Below the pieces are notes generated by a model. It was not told the DNA's origin. It made no database searches and saw nothing but the letters and a program-made list of their open reading frames with translations. The translations under genes were made by a program, and so were the position numbers. Source: JACMQX01 sp040385105 (GTDB lineage Bacteria > Pseudomonadota > Gammaproteobacteria > Burkholderiales > Burkholderiaceae_C). Taken from it: DNA of 64,000 nt. The stretch covers positions 1 through 64,000 of the forward strand of contig JAZKHY010000028.1 of assembly GCA_040385105.1 (NCBI GenBank), in the 5' to 3' direction. Of the stretch, positions 27,984 to 36,263 are shown in pieces. Position 1 is the stretch's first letter. Every line of letters starts with the position of its first letter.

Positions 27984-30461
27984 ATGCGTATCAGCTTGCG
28001 GGCACGTCTGGTTACCCTGGTCGTCATGGCCATCCTGCCGCTGCTTTTGCTGGCCGTCATTGCGGTGGTGTGGGATGCAAGGCACGCGCAGGCGCTGGCC
28101 CTGAAGCTCCCCGGCCCGGCGCAGGAGCAGGCGCTTGCCGGCATACAGGACCGGCTGGTGGTGCAGCTCCTGGTTCTGGGGCTGGCTGCGCTGGTGGGCG
28201 GGTATGTGGCCTGGCTCATCGGCCGCCGCGCCATCGTGGCCCCTGCGATGCAGATCATGGTTGCTGCGCGCCGCCTCAAGCGCGGCAACCTGGAGGCGCG
28301 CATCCCGCTGCAGCCGCTGCGCTCGTCGGGCGAGTTCATCCGCATCGCAGCCGGCTTCAACCTGATGGCCGATTCGCTGCAGCAGCGCCAGAAGGAGCTT
28401 GAAACCGAGCTGGGTCACAGCAGGCAGGCCTACAGCACCCTTGAGACGGTCATCAACAGCATGCAGGAAGGGCTGATGGCTGTTGATGCTGCAGGTGCCA
28501 TCCTGCTGCGCAACGAGGCGGCTGTGCGGATTCTCGGGCTCGATGACAAGCCTGTCCCGCCCGAGGAGTGGCCGCAGCGCTACGGCCTCTACCGGCCGGG
28601 CTGCGACGAAGTCTGCGACTGGCGTGACCTGCCGCTGTACCGGGCACTGCGCGGCGAAAGCGGCACGCAGCTTGACCTCGTCATCCGCAACGCCCATACG
28701 CCGGAAGGCCGGGTGCTGCGCGCGAGCTACCGGCCGATGAAGGGCGAGACCGGGATTGCCGGTGCCCTTGTGGTGTTCGCCGATGTCACAAGCCATGAGC
28801 ATGCGCGGGCTGCGCTCGAGCAGAGCGAGCAGCGCTACACCGCACTGTTCGAGCAGGGGCCCTTGCCGATGTGGGTGTTCGATGTGCAGACCACGCGCTT
28901 CATTGCGGTCAATGATGCGGCGGTACGGCAGTACGGGTACTCGCGCGAGGAGTTCCTGTCGATGACGCTTGACGACATCCGGCCCGCCAGCGAGCGTGTA
29001 CGGCTTCACCACCGGCTCTCCGGGCCGATGGGCGAGCCGGAATCGTGGCTTCATTGCCGCAGGGACGGGTCCCTTCTGTGGGCGGAGGTTGTTTCGCGGC
29101 CGATCGCCTATGGCGGGCTGGAAGCGCGCTTCGTGGTCGCCCACGACATCAGCAAGCGTGTCCAGGCCGAGAAGGATGTGCAGGAGTACCTGTTCACGCT
29201 GCAGCGCGCGGCAGATGCGTCTGCCGCCATCGTGCTGCACCAGACATTGCACGGCACGCTGCAGGAGGTTGTCGAGCAGGCGCGCGCGGTGATCCGGGCG
29301 CACCAGGGCATCGTCAGCCTGACGGTGGGCAACAACTGGGCCCAGTCGATCAGCGCCGTGTCGCTGTCTGAAAAATACGCCCCCTACAGGGACTACATGG
29401 AAGAGCCCGACGGCACGGGTATCTACGCCATGGTCTGCGAAACCAATCGCCCGATGCGCCTGTCCCAGGAGCAGCTCGAGGCCCATCCGCGCTGGCGCGG
29501 ATTCGGCGCGGCGGCGGCCCGTCACCCGGCGATGCGGGGCTGGCTGGCCGTGCCGCTGGTCAGCCGGACCGGTGAAAACATCGGCGTCATGCAACTGACT
29601 GACAAGTTCGAAGGCGAGTTCACGCTGCAGGACGAGTATGTGGCGGTGGAAATGGCGCAGCTCGCCTCGATCGCCATCGAGAACGCGCGGCTGTTCGAGC
29701 AGGTCACCGAACTCAACGCCAGCCTGGAGAACAAGGTGGCAGAACGTACTGCGGAATTGACGCGGCAGCAGAAGGCATTGCGCCAGTCCAATGAGGAGCT
29801 GGAGGCATTTTCCTATTCGGTGTCGCACGACCTGCGCTCCCCGCTCAGCGCGATTGACGGATTCAGCCGGCTGCTCGGGCGCCAGCTTGGCGAGCAGGCG
29901 CCCGAGACCAAGGCAGCGCACTACCTGGCGCGCATCCAGTCGGGCGTGGCCCAGATGGGCGAGCTGATCGAAGACCTGCTGTCGCTGGCCCAGGTGTCGC
30001 GGGCCAATGTCCTGAATGCGCAGGTGGATATCAGCGCCCTGGCGCGAGATATCCTGGCCCAGCTGCAGGCCCAGGATATCTCACGCAGCGTCTGGGCCCA
30101 GGTGCAGGACGGACTGGTGGCCCAGGGCGACCCGCGGCTGATCCGCATCGTGCTGGAAAACCTGCTGGGCAACGCCTGGAAGTTCACCTCGCGCAAGCCC
30201 GATGCCGAGATATCGGTCGGGCGGCTGCCGGCCGGTGCGGTGTTCTTCGTGCGGGACAACGGCGCCGGTTTTGACATGGCTTACGCCGACAAGCTGTTCG
30301 GTGTGTTCCAGCGGCTGCACAAAGGTACCGACTTCCCGGGGACCGGCATCGGCCTGGCCACTGTCAACCGCATCGTGACGCGCCACCTTGGCAGGGTGTG
30401 GGCCGATGCGGTCCCGGAGCAGGGCGCGACTTTCTATTTCACACTGGGTGGCGACGCCTGA
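27984..30461 (+). CDS. PAS/GAF sensor histidine kinase
   Basis: About 825 aa. Two N-terminal membrane helices (about 6-28 and 56-80) enclose a short loop, followed by a HAMP-like linker and two PAS domains (INSMQEGLMAVDAAGAILLRN; YTALFEQGPLPMWVFDVQTTR). Next come a GAF domain, a coiled coil, HisKA with His615 (SVSHDLRSPLSAIDGF), and HATPase (LLGNAWKFTS, VRDNGAGFD, GTGIGLATV). It resembles phytochrome-related kinases without the chromophore region. In-frame ATGs at 27963 and 27966 are alternative starts; 27984 puts the first helix at the N-terminus. Its partner is probably the preceding single-domain receiver. Confidence 0.92.
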   Translation: MRISLRARLVTLVVMAILPLLLLAVIAVVWDARHAQALALKLPGPAQEQALAGIQDRLVVQLLVLGLAALVGGYVAWLIGRRAIVAPAMQIMVAARRLKRGNLEARIPLQPLRSSGEFIRIAAGFNLMADSLQQRQKELETELGHSRQAYSTLETVINSMQEGLMAVDAAGAILLRNEAAVRILGLDDKPVPPEEWPQRYGLYRPGCDEVCDWRDLPLYRALRGESGTQLDLVIRNAHTPEGRVLRASYRPMKGETGIAGALVVFADVTSHEHARAALEQSEQRYTALFEQGPLPMWVFDVQTTRFIAVNDAAVRQYGYSREEFLSMTLDDIRPASERVRLHHRLSGPMGEPESWLHCRRDGSLLWAEVVSRPIAYGGLEARFVVAHDISKRVQAEKDVQEYLFTLQRAADASAAIVLHQTLHGTLQEVVEQARAVIRAHQGIVSLTVGNNWAQSISAVSLSEKYAPYRDYMEEPDGTGIYAMVCETNRPMRLSQEQLEAHPRWRGFGAAAARHPAMRGWLAVPLVSRTGENIGVMQLTDKFEGEFTLQDEYVAVEMAQLASIAIENARLFEQVTELNASLENKVAERTAELTRQQKALRQSNEELEAFSYSVSHDLRSPLSAIDGFSRLLGRQLGEQAPETKAAHYLARIQSGVAQMGELIEDLLSLAQVSRANVLNAQVDISALARDILAQLQAQDISRSVWAQVQDGLVAQGDPRLIRIVLENLLGNAWKFTSRKPDAEISVGRLPAGAVFFVRDNGAGFDMAYADKLFGVFQRLHKGTDFPGTGIGLATVNRIVTRHLGRVWADAVPEQGATFYFTLGGDA

Positions 30462-30498
30462 TCTGCGGCGCCTTCACCTGCAGCCTGAAGCCTGCGTT

Positions 30499-31395
30499 TC
30501 AGTTGCTGCCCGTAGTGAAAGTGCTGGTAACGGTCCTGGTCTTGCCGGCAATGACCAGATCCACACGGAAGGTGTAGCTGGTGCCGGCTTCCAGGCGCTC
30601 ACGCGGGAAGAACACGAACGCCCCGCGATTCTGGCCCAGGGTTTCGGCAGGCAGCAGGGCCACGTCGGCGCCCGTGCGGTTGTTCGTGAGCTGGATGCTG
30701 TTGGCCACAAAGCTGGCGAACATGCCGGCATGCACGCTCAGCGGCATCCCGGTCAACGCGACATCCGGCAGCGGGTTCGGTGATTCGGAGGCCGGCGCGA
30801 AGGCTGTCGGCACGCCGGTCTGGCCGTTGTAGGGGTAGGCTACCACCCGGTCCGGGGCCACCCAGGGCGTGCCGCGCTGTCCGACATTGGTGGTGAGCGG
30901 CAGCGCGCCGATGCCGGCGTCGGTGAACTCCATGCCGAGCAGGACGAAACGGTGGCCTGGGGCCGTGAGCAGGGCGTCCATCAGCGCGCTGCCGTCTGCG
31001 GCGGTCTGGGCGTTCCCGCCCACGATGACCTCACCCACGAGCGAGCCGGTGAAGCCGGCCAGCCTGGCGCGATCGCCGTAGCCGGTGGCGGTGAAGCCTT
31101 GCATGCCGGGCACCTGGCCGTGCGCCTGAAGTTGATTGACCCGCTGGAAGTCGGCATGGCCCTGCGCTGCCGCAGCCAGGGAGTCGCTCCATGCGAGGGG
31201 GTTCAGGCCCATGGCCTGGCGAACTTCATTGAGCCTGTCGAAATGCCCCTGGATCGCCGTCGTACCGGCGCCTGTCCCGGCGCTTGCCGGCAATGCTGCC
31301 GGCGTGGAGTTGACAACCTGTCCGCCACCTCCGCCGCCACAGGCGACCAGGGCCATGTGAACCATCACGAGAAGACCGATTTTCAGCTGTTCCAT
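30499..31395 (-). CDS. CAP-domain (SCP/PR-1-like) lipoprotein
   Basis: 298 aa. A short signal peptide ends in a lipobox, LVAC, followed by a run of six glycines, so it should be lipidated and exported. The CAP domain covers about residues 50-190: LNEVRQAMGLNPLAWSDSLAAAAQGHADFQ near the start and ALMDALLTAPGHRFVLLGMEFTDAGIG with a His/Glu pocket. The last 100 residues resemble a Big_5/Ig-like domain (YTFRVDLVIAGKTRTVTSTFTT). The start at 31395 is chosen because AAGGAG sits six bases upstream; the ATG at 31401 directly abuts AAGGAG and is too close. A strong promoter precedes it. Confidence 0.88.
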   Translation of the reverse strand: MEQLKIGLLVMVHMALVACGGGGGGQVVNSTPAALPASAGTGAGTTAIQGHFDRLNEVRQAMGLNPLAWSDSLAAAAQGHADFQRVNQLQAHGQVPGMQGFTATGYGDRARLAGFTGSLVGEVIVGGNAQTAADGSALMDALLTAPGHRFVLLGMEFTDAGIGALPLTTNVGQRGTPWVAPDRVVAYPYNGQTGVPTAFAPASESPNPLPDVALTGMPLSVHAGMFASFVANSIQLTNNRTGADVALLPAETLGQNRGAFVFFPRERLEAGTSYTFRVDLVIAGKTRTVTSTFTTGSN

Positions 31396-31401
31396 TTTCA
31401 T

Positions 31402-31689
31402 CTCCTTTAATTTGCTAAAAAGAAGTTTTCTGCAAAAGTTGATGAAATATAGATTTCAAAATTGATTTCGTCAAATTTAGGGATTAGTCGATTTTCTTAT
31501 CCTTTTGGAACTAGTTTCAATCTGTAAATTGGAATTTTGGAATTAATTGAGGCGATGTAAAACTCGTCACCAAAAGTTTGCCGGCTGGACAGCAAGCGAT
31601 AAATTGATAAAATTGACAAAAAAATTCATCGAATCTATCGATCAGGTCGTTGCGTACAACCCTCAACACGTCAGACAGGCTCAAACACT
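31402..31689. other. AT-rich divergent intergenic region
   Basis: The longest non-coding stretch in the window, about 290 bp, strikingly AT-rich against the GC-rich surroundings. It separates the CAP lipoprotein gene (-) from the HTH-receiver gene (+). On the minus strand it holds a near-consensus sigma-70 promoter. Toward the plus-strand gene it has a direct repeat AAATTGATA/AAATTGACA at 31602-31619, including an exact TTGACA (31613-31618), but only a weak TATCGA at -10 spacing. No ORF of note. Confidence 0.8.
31446..31474 (-). promoter_or_regulatory. Sigma-70-type promoter of the CAP lipoprotein gene
   Basis: On the minus strand TTGACG (31469-31474) and TATATT (31446-31451) are separated by exactly 17 bases, matching the consensus at 5 of 6 and 5 of 6 positions. 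The predicted start of transcription near 31439 gives a leader of about 45 bases that contains the AAGGAG site. Confidence 0.65.
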
Positions 31690-32325
31690 ATGGCTCGGCA
31701 TCTCAGACCCGTGGACTCGGCAACCGAATCGCTTGCCACTGATGACTATTGCGGCACGAGCTATGCGGCAAAGCTGCTGGGCCTGTCGGTCGCCACTGTG
31801 CAGGCCCTTGTCGAAAAAGGCGAAATCGAAGCCTGGAAAACCCAGGGCGGGCACCGGCGGATCTCGTTGCGTTCGGTGAATGCCTACCTGCAGCGCTTCA
31901 GCCCCAACTCCATCCACCTTCTGCCGGCGCCGCAGCAGCGCCTGCAGGTGCTGGTGGTGGAGGATGACGAGAGCATCCGCGAGCTCTACCGTGCGCATTT
32001 CGAGGAGTGGGACTTGCCGGTGGACTGCACGCTGGCGCAGTCTGCGCTGGAAGCGCTGATGGACGTCGCCAGCCTGCAGCCGGACCTGCTGATCACCGAC
32101 CTGAAGATGCCGGAAGTGGACGGGATCGAGATGCTGCGCATGCTCAAGGGCCGCCATCAGCTCAGGACCATGCAGGTCCTGGTGGTCACGGGGATGCCGC
32201 CCGAAGACATTGCGCGCCGCGGCGGTCTGCCGGAGGACGCGATGCTGCGCCCCAAGCCCATCAACTTCGACTGGCTGCACGGCTATGTGTCGGCCCTGCT
32301 GGCCGCAAGGATCAAGGCAGCCTGA
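31690..32325 (+). CDS. Excisionase-type HTH protein with C-terminal receiver
   Basis: 211 aa. Residues about 20-70 are a MerR/excisionase-like helix-turn-helix (YAAKLLGLSVATVQALVEKG, then KTQGGHRRISLRSV with the wing). Residues about 85-205 are a receiver with VLVVEDDESIRE, phospho-acceptor Asp137 (LLITDLKMPEVDG) and a PKP motif with the conserved Lys. The order is reversed relative to ordinary response regulators, where the receiver is N-terminal. It lies across the AT-rich gap from the CAP lipoprotein gene and close to the PAS/GAF kinase, a possible donor. Confidence 0.9.
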   Translation: MARHLRPVDSATESLATDDYCGTSYAAKLLGLSVATVQALVEKGEIEAWKTQGGHRRISLRSVNAYLQRFSPNSIHLLPAPQQRLQVLVVEDDESIRELYRAHFEEWDLPVDCTLAQSALEALMDVASLQPDLLITDLKMPEVDGIEMLRMLKGRHQLRTMQVLVVTGMPPEDIARRGGLPEDAMLRPKPINFDWLHGYVSALLAARIKAA

Positions 32326-32348
32326 ACTGAGGGGCGTATGCCCGCGCT

Positions 32349-33404
32349 TCAGTGCACGCTGAAGCGAAAAACGCCGTCGGCATCCAGCCGCCGGCGCAGC
32401 TTTCCTTCAAACCACAGCGCATGCAGGTGTGCCACGGCCTCGCCCATGGCAAAGGTCGTCTGGTGCAGGTCAAGCTCGCGCTTGAACATGATGGGCAGGA
32501 TGTCGGCGCCGCTGCAGGGCTTTTCAGCGCAGGCCTCCATGACTTCGGCCAGCCTGTCGCGGTGGTGGTCATGCAGCTGGCCGATACGGGTGTACAGGCC
32601 GGTGAACGGCTTGCCGTGCGAGGGCAGCGTCAGCGTGTCTTCGGGCAGGGCCCTGAACCTGTCGATGGACTCCAGGAACAGGCGCAGTGAATCCGCCTCC
32701 GGCTCGACTTCATACACGCTGACATTCGTCGAGATCCGCGGCAGCATCATGTCGCCGCCGATCAGCACCTTGATGTCCGCCGCAAAAAGCGCCATGTGTT
32801 CGGGGGCATGGCCGTAGCCGCTGATGCACCTCCATTCGCGCCCGCCGATGCGCACCACATAGCCGTCCATCAGGCGGTGGAAGGTGCGCGGCACCTCCGG
32901 CACCAGGCTCGGGTAGTAGTTGGCGCGGTTGCGGATCTTCTCGTACGAATCCGCGTCATTGAGCCCGTGCGAGGCAAAGAACTTCGCGGCGCCTTCCCCG
33001 CCAAAGCCGGTGGTGGTCTGGGTGGCGAGCCTCGCAGCGTGGTAGTCGGTGGAGCTCATCCACAGCGGCGCCTCAAAGCGCGCACACAGCCAGTGCGCCA
33101 TGCCGACATGGTCCGGATGCATGTGGGTGACCAGCACCCGCAGGATGGGCAGCCCGTCCAGCTCGTTGGCGATGACCTGTTCCCATTGCTGCTTCGACGC
33201 ATCATGGGTGATGCAGCAGTCCACGGCGGTCCAACCCTCGCGGCCTTCAATGCTGTCGCGCAGCAGCCAGAGGTTGATGTGGTTCAGCACGAAGGGCAGC
33301 GACATGCGGATCCACTTGACGCCGGGCGCCACTTCCACCGCCTGCCCGGGCTCGGGCAGGGTCTCGCCAAAAGGGTAGTGCAGCTGGAGTTCGAGAGCGT
33401 TCAT
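32349..33404 (-). CDS. MBL-fold metallo-hydrolase
   Basis: A 351-aa metallo-beta-lactamase-fold enzyme. The metal motif is THMHPDHVGM (HxHxDH), with further ligands in SGYGHAPEHMALF and an Asp in VLIGGDMMLPRIS. The C-terminal 80 residues form a helical extension. The substrate is unknown; glyoxalase-II-like and thioesterase-like activities exist in this class. It diverges from liuR, and its probable promoter is embedded in the LiuR-type palindrome, so it is likely part of the LiuR regulon. The predicted leader is only about 9 bases and no ribosome-binding site is visible. Confidence 0.9.
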   Translation of the reverse strand: MNALELQLHYPFGETLPEPGQAVEVAPGVKWIRMSLPFVLNHINLWLLRDSIEGREGWTAVDCCITHDASKQQWEQVIANELDGLPILRVLVTHMHPDHVGMAHWLCARFEAPLWMSSTDYHAARLATQTTTGFGGEGAAKFFASHGLNDADSYEKIRNRANYYPSLVPEVPRTFHRLMDGYVVRIGGREWRCISGYGHAPEHMALFAADIKVLIGGDMMLPRISTNVSVYEVEPEADSLRLFLESIDRFRALPEDTLTLPSHGKPFTGLYTRIGQLHDHHRDRLAEVMEACAEKPCSGADILPIMFKRELDLHQTTFAMGEAVAHLHALWFEGKLRRRLDADGVFRFSVH

Positions 33405-33419
33405 GCAGTGGAATTCTGG

Positions 33420-33448
33420 TTCATAATTGACGTTTACGTAAACGTCAA
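33420..33448 (-). promoter_or_regulatory. Promoter of the MBL-fold gene overlapping the LiuR-type palindrome
   Basis: On the minus strand TTGACG (33443-33448) and TATGAA (33420-33425) are 17 bases apart. The -35 element and the entire spacer coincide with the 24-bp palindrome, so a dimer bound there would sit directly on the promoter. Confidence 0.55.
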
Positions 33449-33449
33449 T
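33426..33449. promoter_or_regulatory. 24-bp perfect palindrome, probable LiuR operator
   Basis: The left half ATTGACGTTTAC (33426-33437) is followed directly by its exact reverse complement. It lies between the divergent metallo-hydrolase and liuR genes, 62 bases before the liuR start. MerR-family regulators such as LiuR bind dyad sites of this kind; the CGTTTAC/GTAAACG core resembles the LiuR sites I recall from proteobacteria. No second copy was noticed upstream of the other leucine genes at 54 kb. Confidence 0.8.
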
Positions 33450-33511
33450 GACATCGCTTCATTGTAGGCGGGCGAACCGCATGATGCAGTCACATGGGTT
33501 GATTTGAACTT

Positions 33512-33910
33512 ATGGCTACCACCTTCACCATCAGCGACCTCGCCAGGGAATTCGACCTGACCACGCGCGCCATGCGCTTTTATGAGGACATGGGCCTGTT
33601 GCAGCCCGAGCGCTCCGGCCCGGGTGGGCGCAACCGCGTCTATACGGCGCGCGACCGCACCCGGCTCAAGCTCACGCTTCGCGCCAAGCGCCTGGGCCTG
33701 AGCCTGACCGAGGCGAAGGAGCTGATCGACATGTACGACAGCCCGCGCGACACCGGCCCCCAGCTGCGCAAGTTCCTCGTCGTGCTGGCCGACCACCGCA
33801 AGCAGCTTGAAGAGCAGATGGCCGACCTGCAGGCCAACCTGGAGGAGGTCAAGGCGCATGAGAAGGAAGCGCGCAGCCTGCTGCAGAAAAACGAAAAGAA
33901 GGTTGCATGA
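33512..33910 (+). CDS. liuR: MerR-family regulator of branched-chain catabolism (LiuR-like)
   Basis: 132 aa. The MerR helix-turn-helix is FTISDLAREFDLTTRAMRFYEDMGLL, followed by the wing RVYTARDRTRLKLTLRAKRLGLSL and a C-terminal coiled coil for dimerisation. No metal-binding cysteines are present, as expected for the LiuR type rather than metal sensors. It opens an operon with thioesterase and isovaleryl-CoA dehydrogenase genes and faces a perfect dyad operator. Its stop overlaps the thioesterase ATG. No obvious ribosome-binding site precedes the ATG. Confidence 0.88.
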   Translation: MATTFTISDLAREFDLTTRAMRFYEDMGLLQPERSGPGGRNRVYTARDRTRLKLTLRAKRLGLSLTEAKELIDMYDSPRDTGPQLRKFLVVLADHRKQLEEQMADLQANLEEVKAHEKEARSLLQKNEKKVA

Positions 33911-34341
33911 TGACCATGACCGGGCTTTACGCGCGAATAGAGCAGAGCTTTGTGCGCCAGGGAATGATGAAGCACCTGGGCGCCCGCCTGGAGCGGGTGG
34001 AGCCCGGCCTGTGCGAGGTTGCGCTGCCTTACTCCGACAAGGTCACCCAGCAGCAGGGCGGCTTTCACGGCGGCGCCATGGGTGCGCTCGCCGACATCGC
34101 CGGGGGCTATGCTTCGCTGACCGTCGCGCCCGAAGGCATGGAAGTCACAACGGTCGAGTACAAGATCAATTTCCTCGCCGCCTTCCAGGGCGGCGAGCTG
34201 CGCGCCACCGGGCATGTGACGAAAGCCGGCAAGCGCATCATCGTCACCACGGCCGAGGTGGTGCATCTGGACGCCAACGGCAAGCAGAGCCTGTGCGCCG
34301 TCATGCAGCAGACACTCGTGCGCGTGCCCAAGACTTATTGA
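33907..34341 (+). CDS. PaaI-family hotdog thioesterase
   Basis: A 144-aa hotdog-fold protein with the PaaI motif QQQGGFHGGAMGALADIAGGYAS (active-site helix region) and TTVEYKINFLAAFQGGELRATG, the usual single-domain length. It probably hydrolyses acyl-CoA thioesters released in the leucine pathway. The ATG overlaps the liuR stop by four bases (ATGA); a second in-frame ATG lies at 33910. Confidence 0.9.
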   Translation: MMTMTGLYARIEQSFVRQGMMKHLGARLERVEPGLCEVALPYSDKVTQQQGGFHGGAMGALADIAGGYASLTVAPEGMEVTTVEYKINFLAAFQGGELRATGHVTKAGKRIIVTTAEVVHLDANGKQSLCAVMQQTLVRVPKTY

Positions 34342-34372
34342 AGACATACCAGGTTCCCGAGGAGACAACACC

Positions 34373-35551
34373 ATGAACATGCCAGGCCTGAATTTCCAGC
34401 TCGGTGAAGACATTGACGCGCTGCGCGACGCGGTGCGTGAATTTGCGCAAGCCGAGATCGCGCCCCGTGCGGCAGAGATCGACCGCAGCGACCAGTTCCC
34501 GATGGACCTGTGGCGCAAGATGGGCGATCTCGGCGTGCTGGGCATCACCGTGGGCGAGGAGTACGGCGGCGCCGGCATGGGCTACCTGGCCCACATGATT
34601 GCCATGGAGGAAATCTCGCGCGCATCTGCCTCGGTGGGCCTGTCCTACGGCGCACACAGCAACCTGTGCGTCAACCAGATCAAGCGCAACGGCAGCGAGG
34701 CACAGCGCAAAAAGTACCTGCCCAAACTCATCAGCGGCGAGCATGTGGGCGCGCTCGCCATGAGCGAGCCGGGTGCCGGCAGCGACGTCATCAGCATGAA
34801 GCTCAAGGCTGAGGACAAGGGCGGCTACTACCTGCTCAACGGCAGCAAGTTCTGGATCACCAACGGCCCCGACGCCGACACGCTGGTCGTCTATGCGAAA
34901 ACGGAGCCGGAGCTGGGCGCGCGGGGCGTGACGGCATTCCTGATCGAAAAGGGCATGAAGGGCTTCAGCATTGCCCAGAAGCTCGACAAGCTGGGCATGC
35001 GCGGCAGCCATACCGGCGAGCTGGTGTTCCAGGACGTTGAGGTGCCGCTGGCTAACGTGCTTGGCGCCCTGAACGGCGGCGCAAAGGTGCTGATGAGCGG
35101 CCTGGACTACGAGCGCGCCGTGCTGACCGGTGGGCCGCTGGGCATCATGCAGTCCGTCATGGACAACATCGTTCCCTACATCCACGACCGCAAGCAGTTC
35201 GGCCAGAGCATTGGCGAGTTCCAGCTGATCCAGGGCAAGGTGGCCGACATGTACACCGTGCTGCAGGCCGGCCGCTCGTTTGCCTACACCGTGGCCAAGA
35301 ACCTCGACATGCTGGGCACCGAGCATGTGCGTCAGGTGCGCAAGGACTGCGCATCGGTCATCCTCTGGTGCGCCGAGAAGGCCACCTGGATGGCCGGCGA
35401 AGGCATCCAGATTTACGGCGGCAACGGCTACATCAACGAATACCCGCTGGGCCGCCTGTGGCGCGATGCCAAGCTCTACGAAATCGGCGCCGGCACCAGC
35501 GAAATCCGCCGGATGCTGATCGGCAGGGAGCTGTTCGCGGAAACCATGTAG
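34373..35551 (+). CDS. liuA: Isovaleryl-CoA dehydrogenase
   Basis: A 392-aa FAD-dependent acyl-CoA dehydrogenase converting isovaleryl-CoA to 3-methylcrotonyl-CoA. The catalytic Glu sits in the helix-G motif GLDYERAVLTGGPLG, the position that distinguishes isovaleryl-CoA dehydrogenases from most relatives. Other signatures are ALAMSEPGAGSDVISM, FWITNGPDADTLVVYAKT and QIYGGNGYINEYPLGRLWRD. GAGGAG is well placed before the ATG. The next steps (carboxylase, hydratase, lyase) are encoded some 19 kb away. Confidence 0.95.
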   Translation: MNMPGLNFQLGEDIDALRDAVREFAQAEIAPRAAEIDRSDQFPMDLWRKMGDLGVLGITVGEEYGGAGMGYLAHMIAMEEISRASASVGLSYGAHSNLCVNQIKRNGSEAQRKKYLPKLISGEHVGALAMSEPGAGSDVISMKLKAEDKGGYYLLNGSKFWITNGPDADTLVVYAKTEPELGARGVTAFLIEKGMKGFSIAQKLDKLGMRGSHTGELVFQDVEVPLANVLGALNGGAKVLMSGLDYERAVLTGGPLGIMQSVMDNIVPYIHDRKQFGQSIGEFQLIQGKVADMYTVLQAGRSFAYTVAKNLDMLGTEHVRQVRKDCASVILWCAEKATWMAGEGIQIYGGNGYINEYPLGRLWRDAKLYEIGAGTSEIRRMLIGRELFAETM

Positions 35552-35582
35552 GCCCTGCGGCAAGGCAGGCAAAATAAGAGCC

Positions 35583-36242
35583 ATGACCACATCCAACATC
35601 ACCGACCTCTTCACCCACAACCGCGCCTGGGCCGAGCGGATGGAGCGCGAACGCCCCGGCTTCTTCACCGGCCTGGTCAAGCAGCAGACGCCCAAATACA
35701 TGTGGATCGGCTGCTCCGACAGCCGGGTGCCGGCCAACCAGATCACCGGCCTTGAGCCGGGCGAGGTGTTCGTGCACCGCAATGTGGCCAACATCGTCGT
35801 GCATTCCGACCTCAACGCGCTCTCGGCCATCCAGTTTGCCGTCGAGATGCTCAAGGTCGAGCACATCATGGTGGTGGGCCACTACGGTTGCGGCGGCGTG
35901 CAGGCAGCATTGCGTGGCACCCGCATCGGCCTGGCCGACAACTGGATCCGCCACATCCAGGACGTGCGCGACCGGCACAGCCACATCCTCGACGCATTGC
36001 CTGACGGCGAGCGGGCGGACGCCCTGTGCGAACTCAACGTCATCGAGCAGGTGGTCAACGTCTGCGTCAGCACTGTCATGGCGGACGCCTGGGCCAAGGG
36101 CCAGAAGGTGTCGGTACACGGATGGGCCTTTGGCGTGCATGACGGCCTGCTGCAGGACCTGCAGATGACGGTGAGCAGCACCGACGCCATCGAGCCGCTT
36201 TACCGCGCCGCGATCGAAGGCGTGATCGACGCCCGCAAGTAA
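35583..36242 (+). CDS. can: Beta-class carbonic anhydrase
   Basis: 219 aa. Zinc ligands and active-site Asp/Arg are in WIGCSDSRVPANQI and VVGHYGCGGVQAAL (Cys, Asp, His, Cys). Full length. It hydrates CO2 to bicarbonate; bicarbonate is a substrate of the biotin carboxylase in leucine catabolism, which could explain its place directly behind isovaleryl-CoA dehydrogenase (31-base gap). Confidence 0.95.
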   Translation: MTTSNITDLFTHNRAWAERMERERPGFFTGLVKQQTPKYMWIGCSDSRVPANQITGLEPGEVFVHRNVANIVVHSDLNALSAIQFAVEMLKVEHIMVVGHYGCGGVQAALRGTRIGLADNWIRHIQDVRDRHSHILDALPDGERADALCELNVIEQVVNVCVSTVMADAWAKGQKVSVHGWAFGVHDGLLQDLQMTVSSTDAIEPLYRAAIEGVIDARK

Positions 36243-36263
36243 CAGCGCACACCAGGCCAGGCC

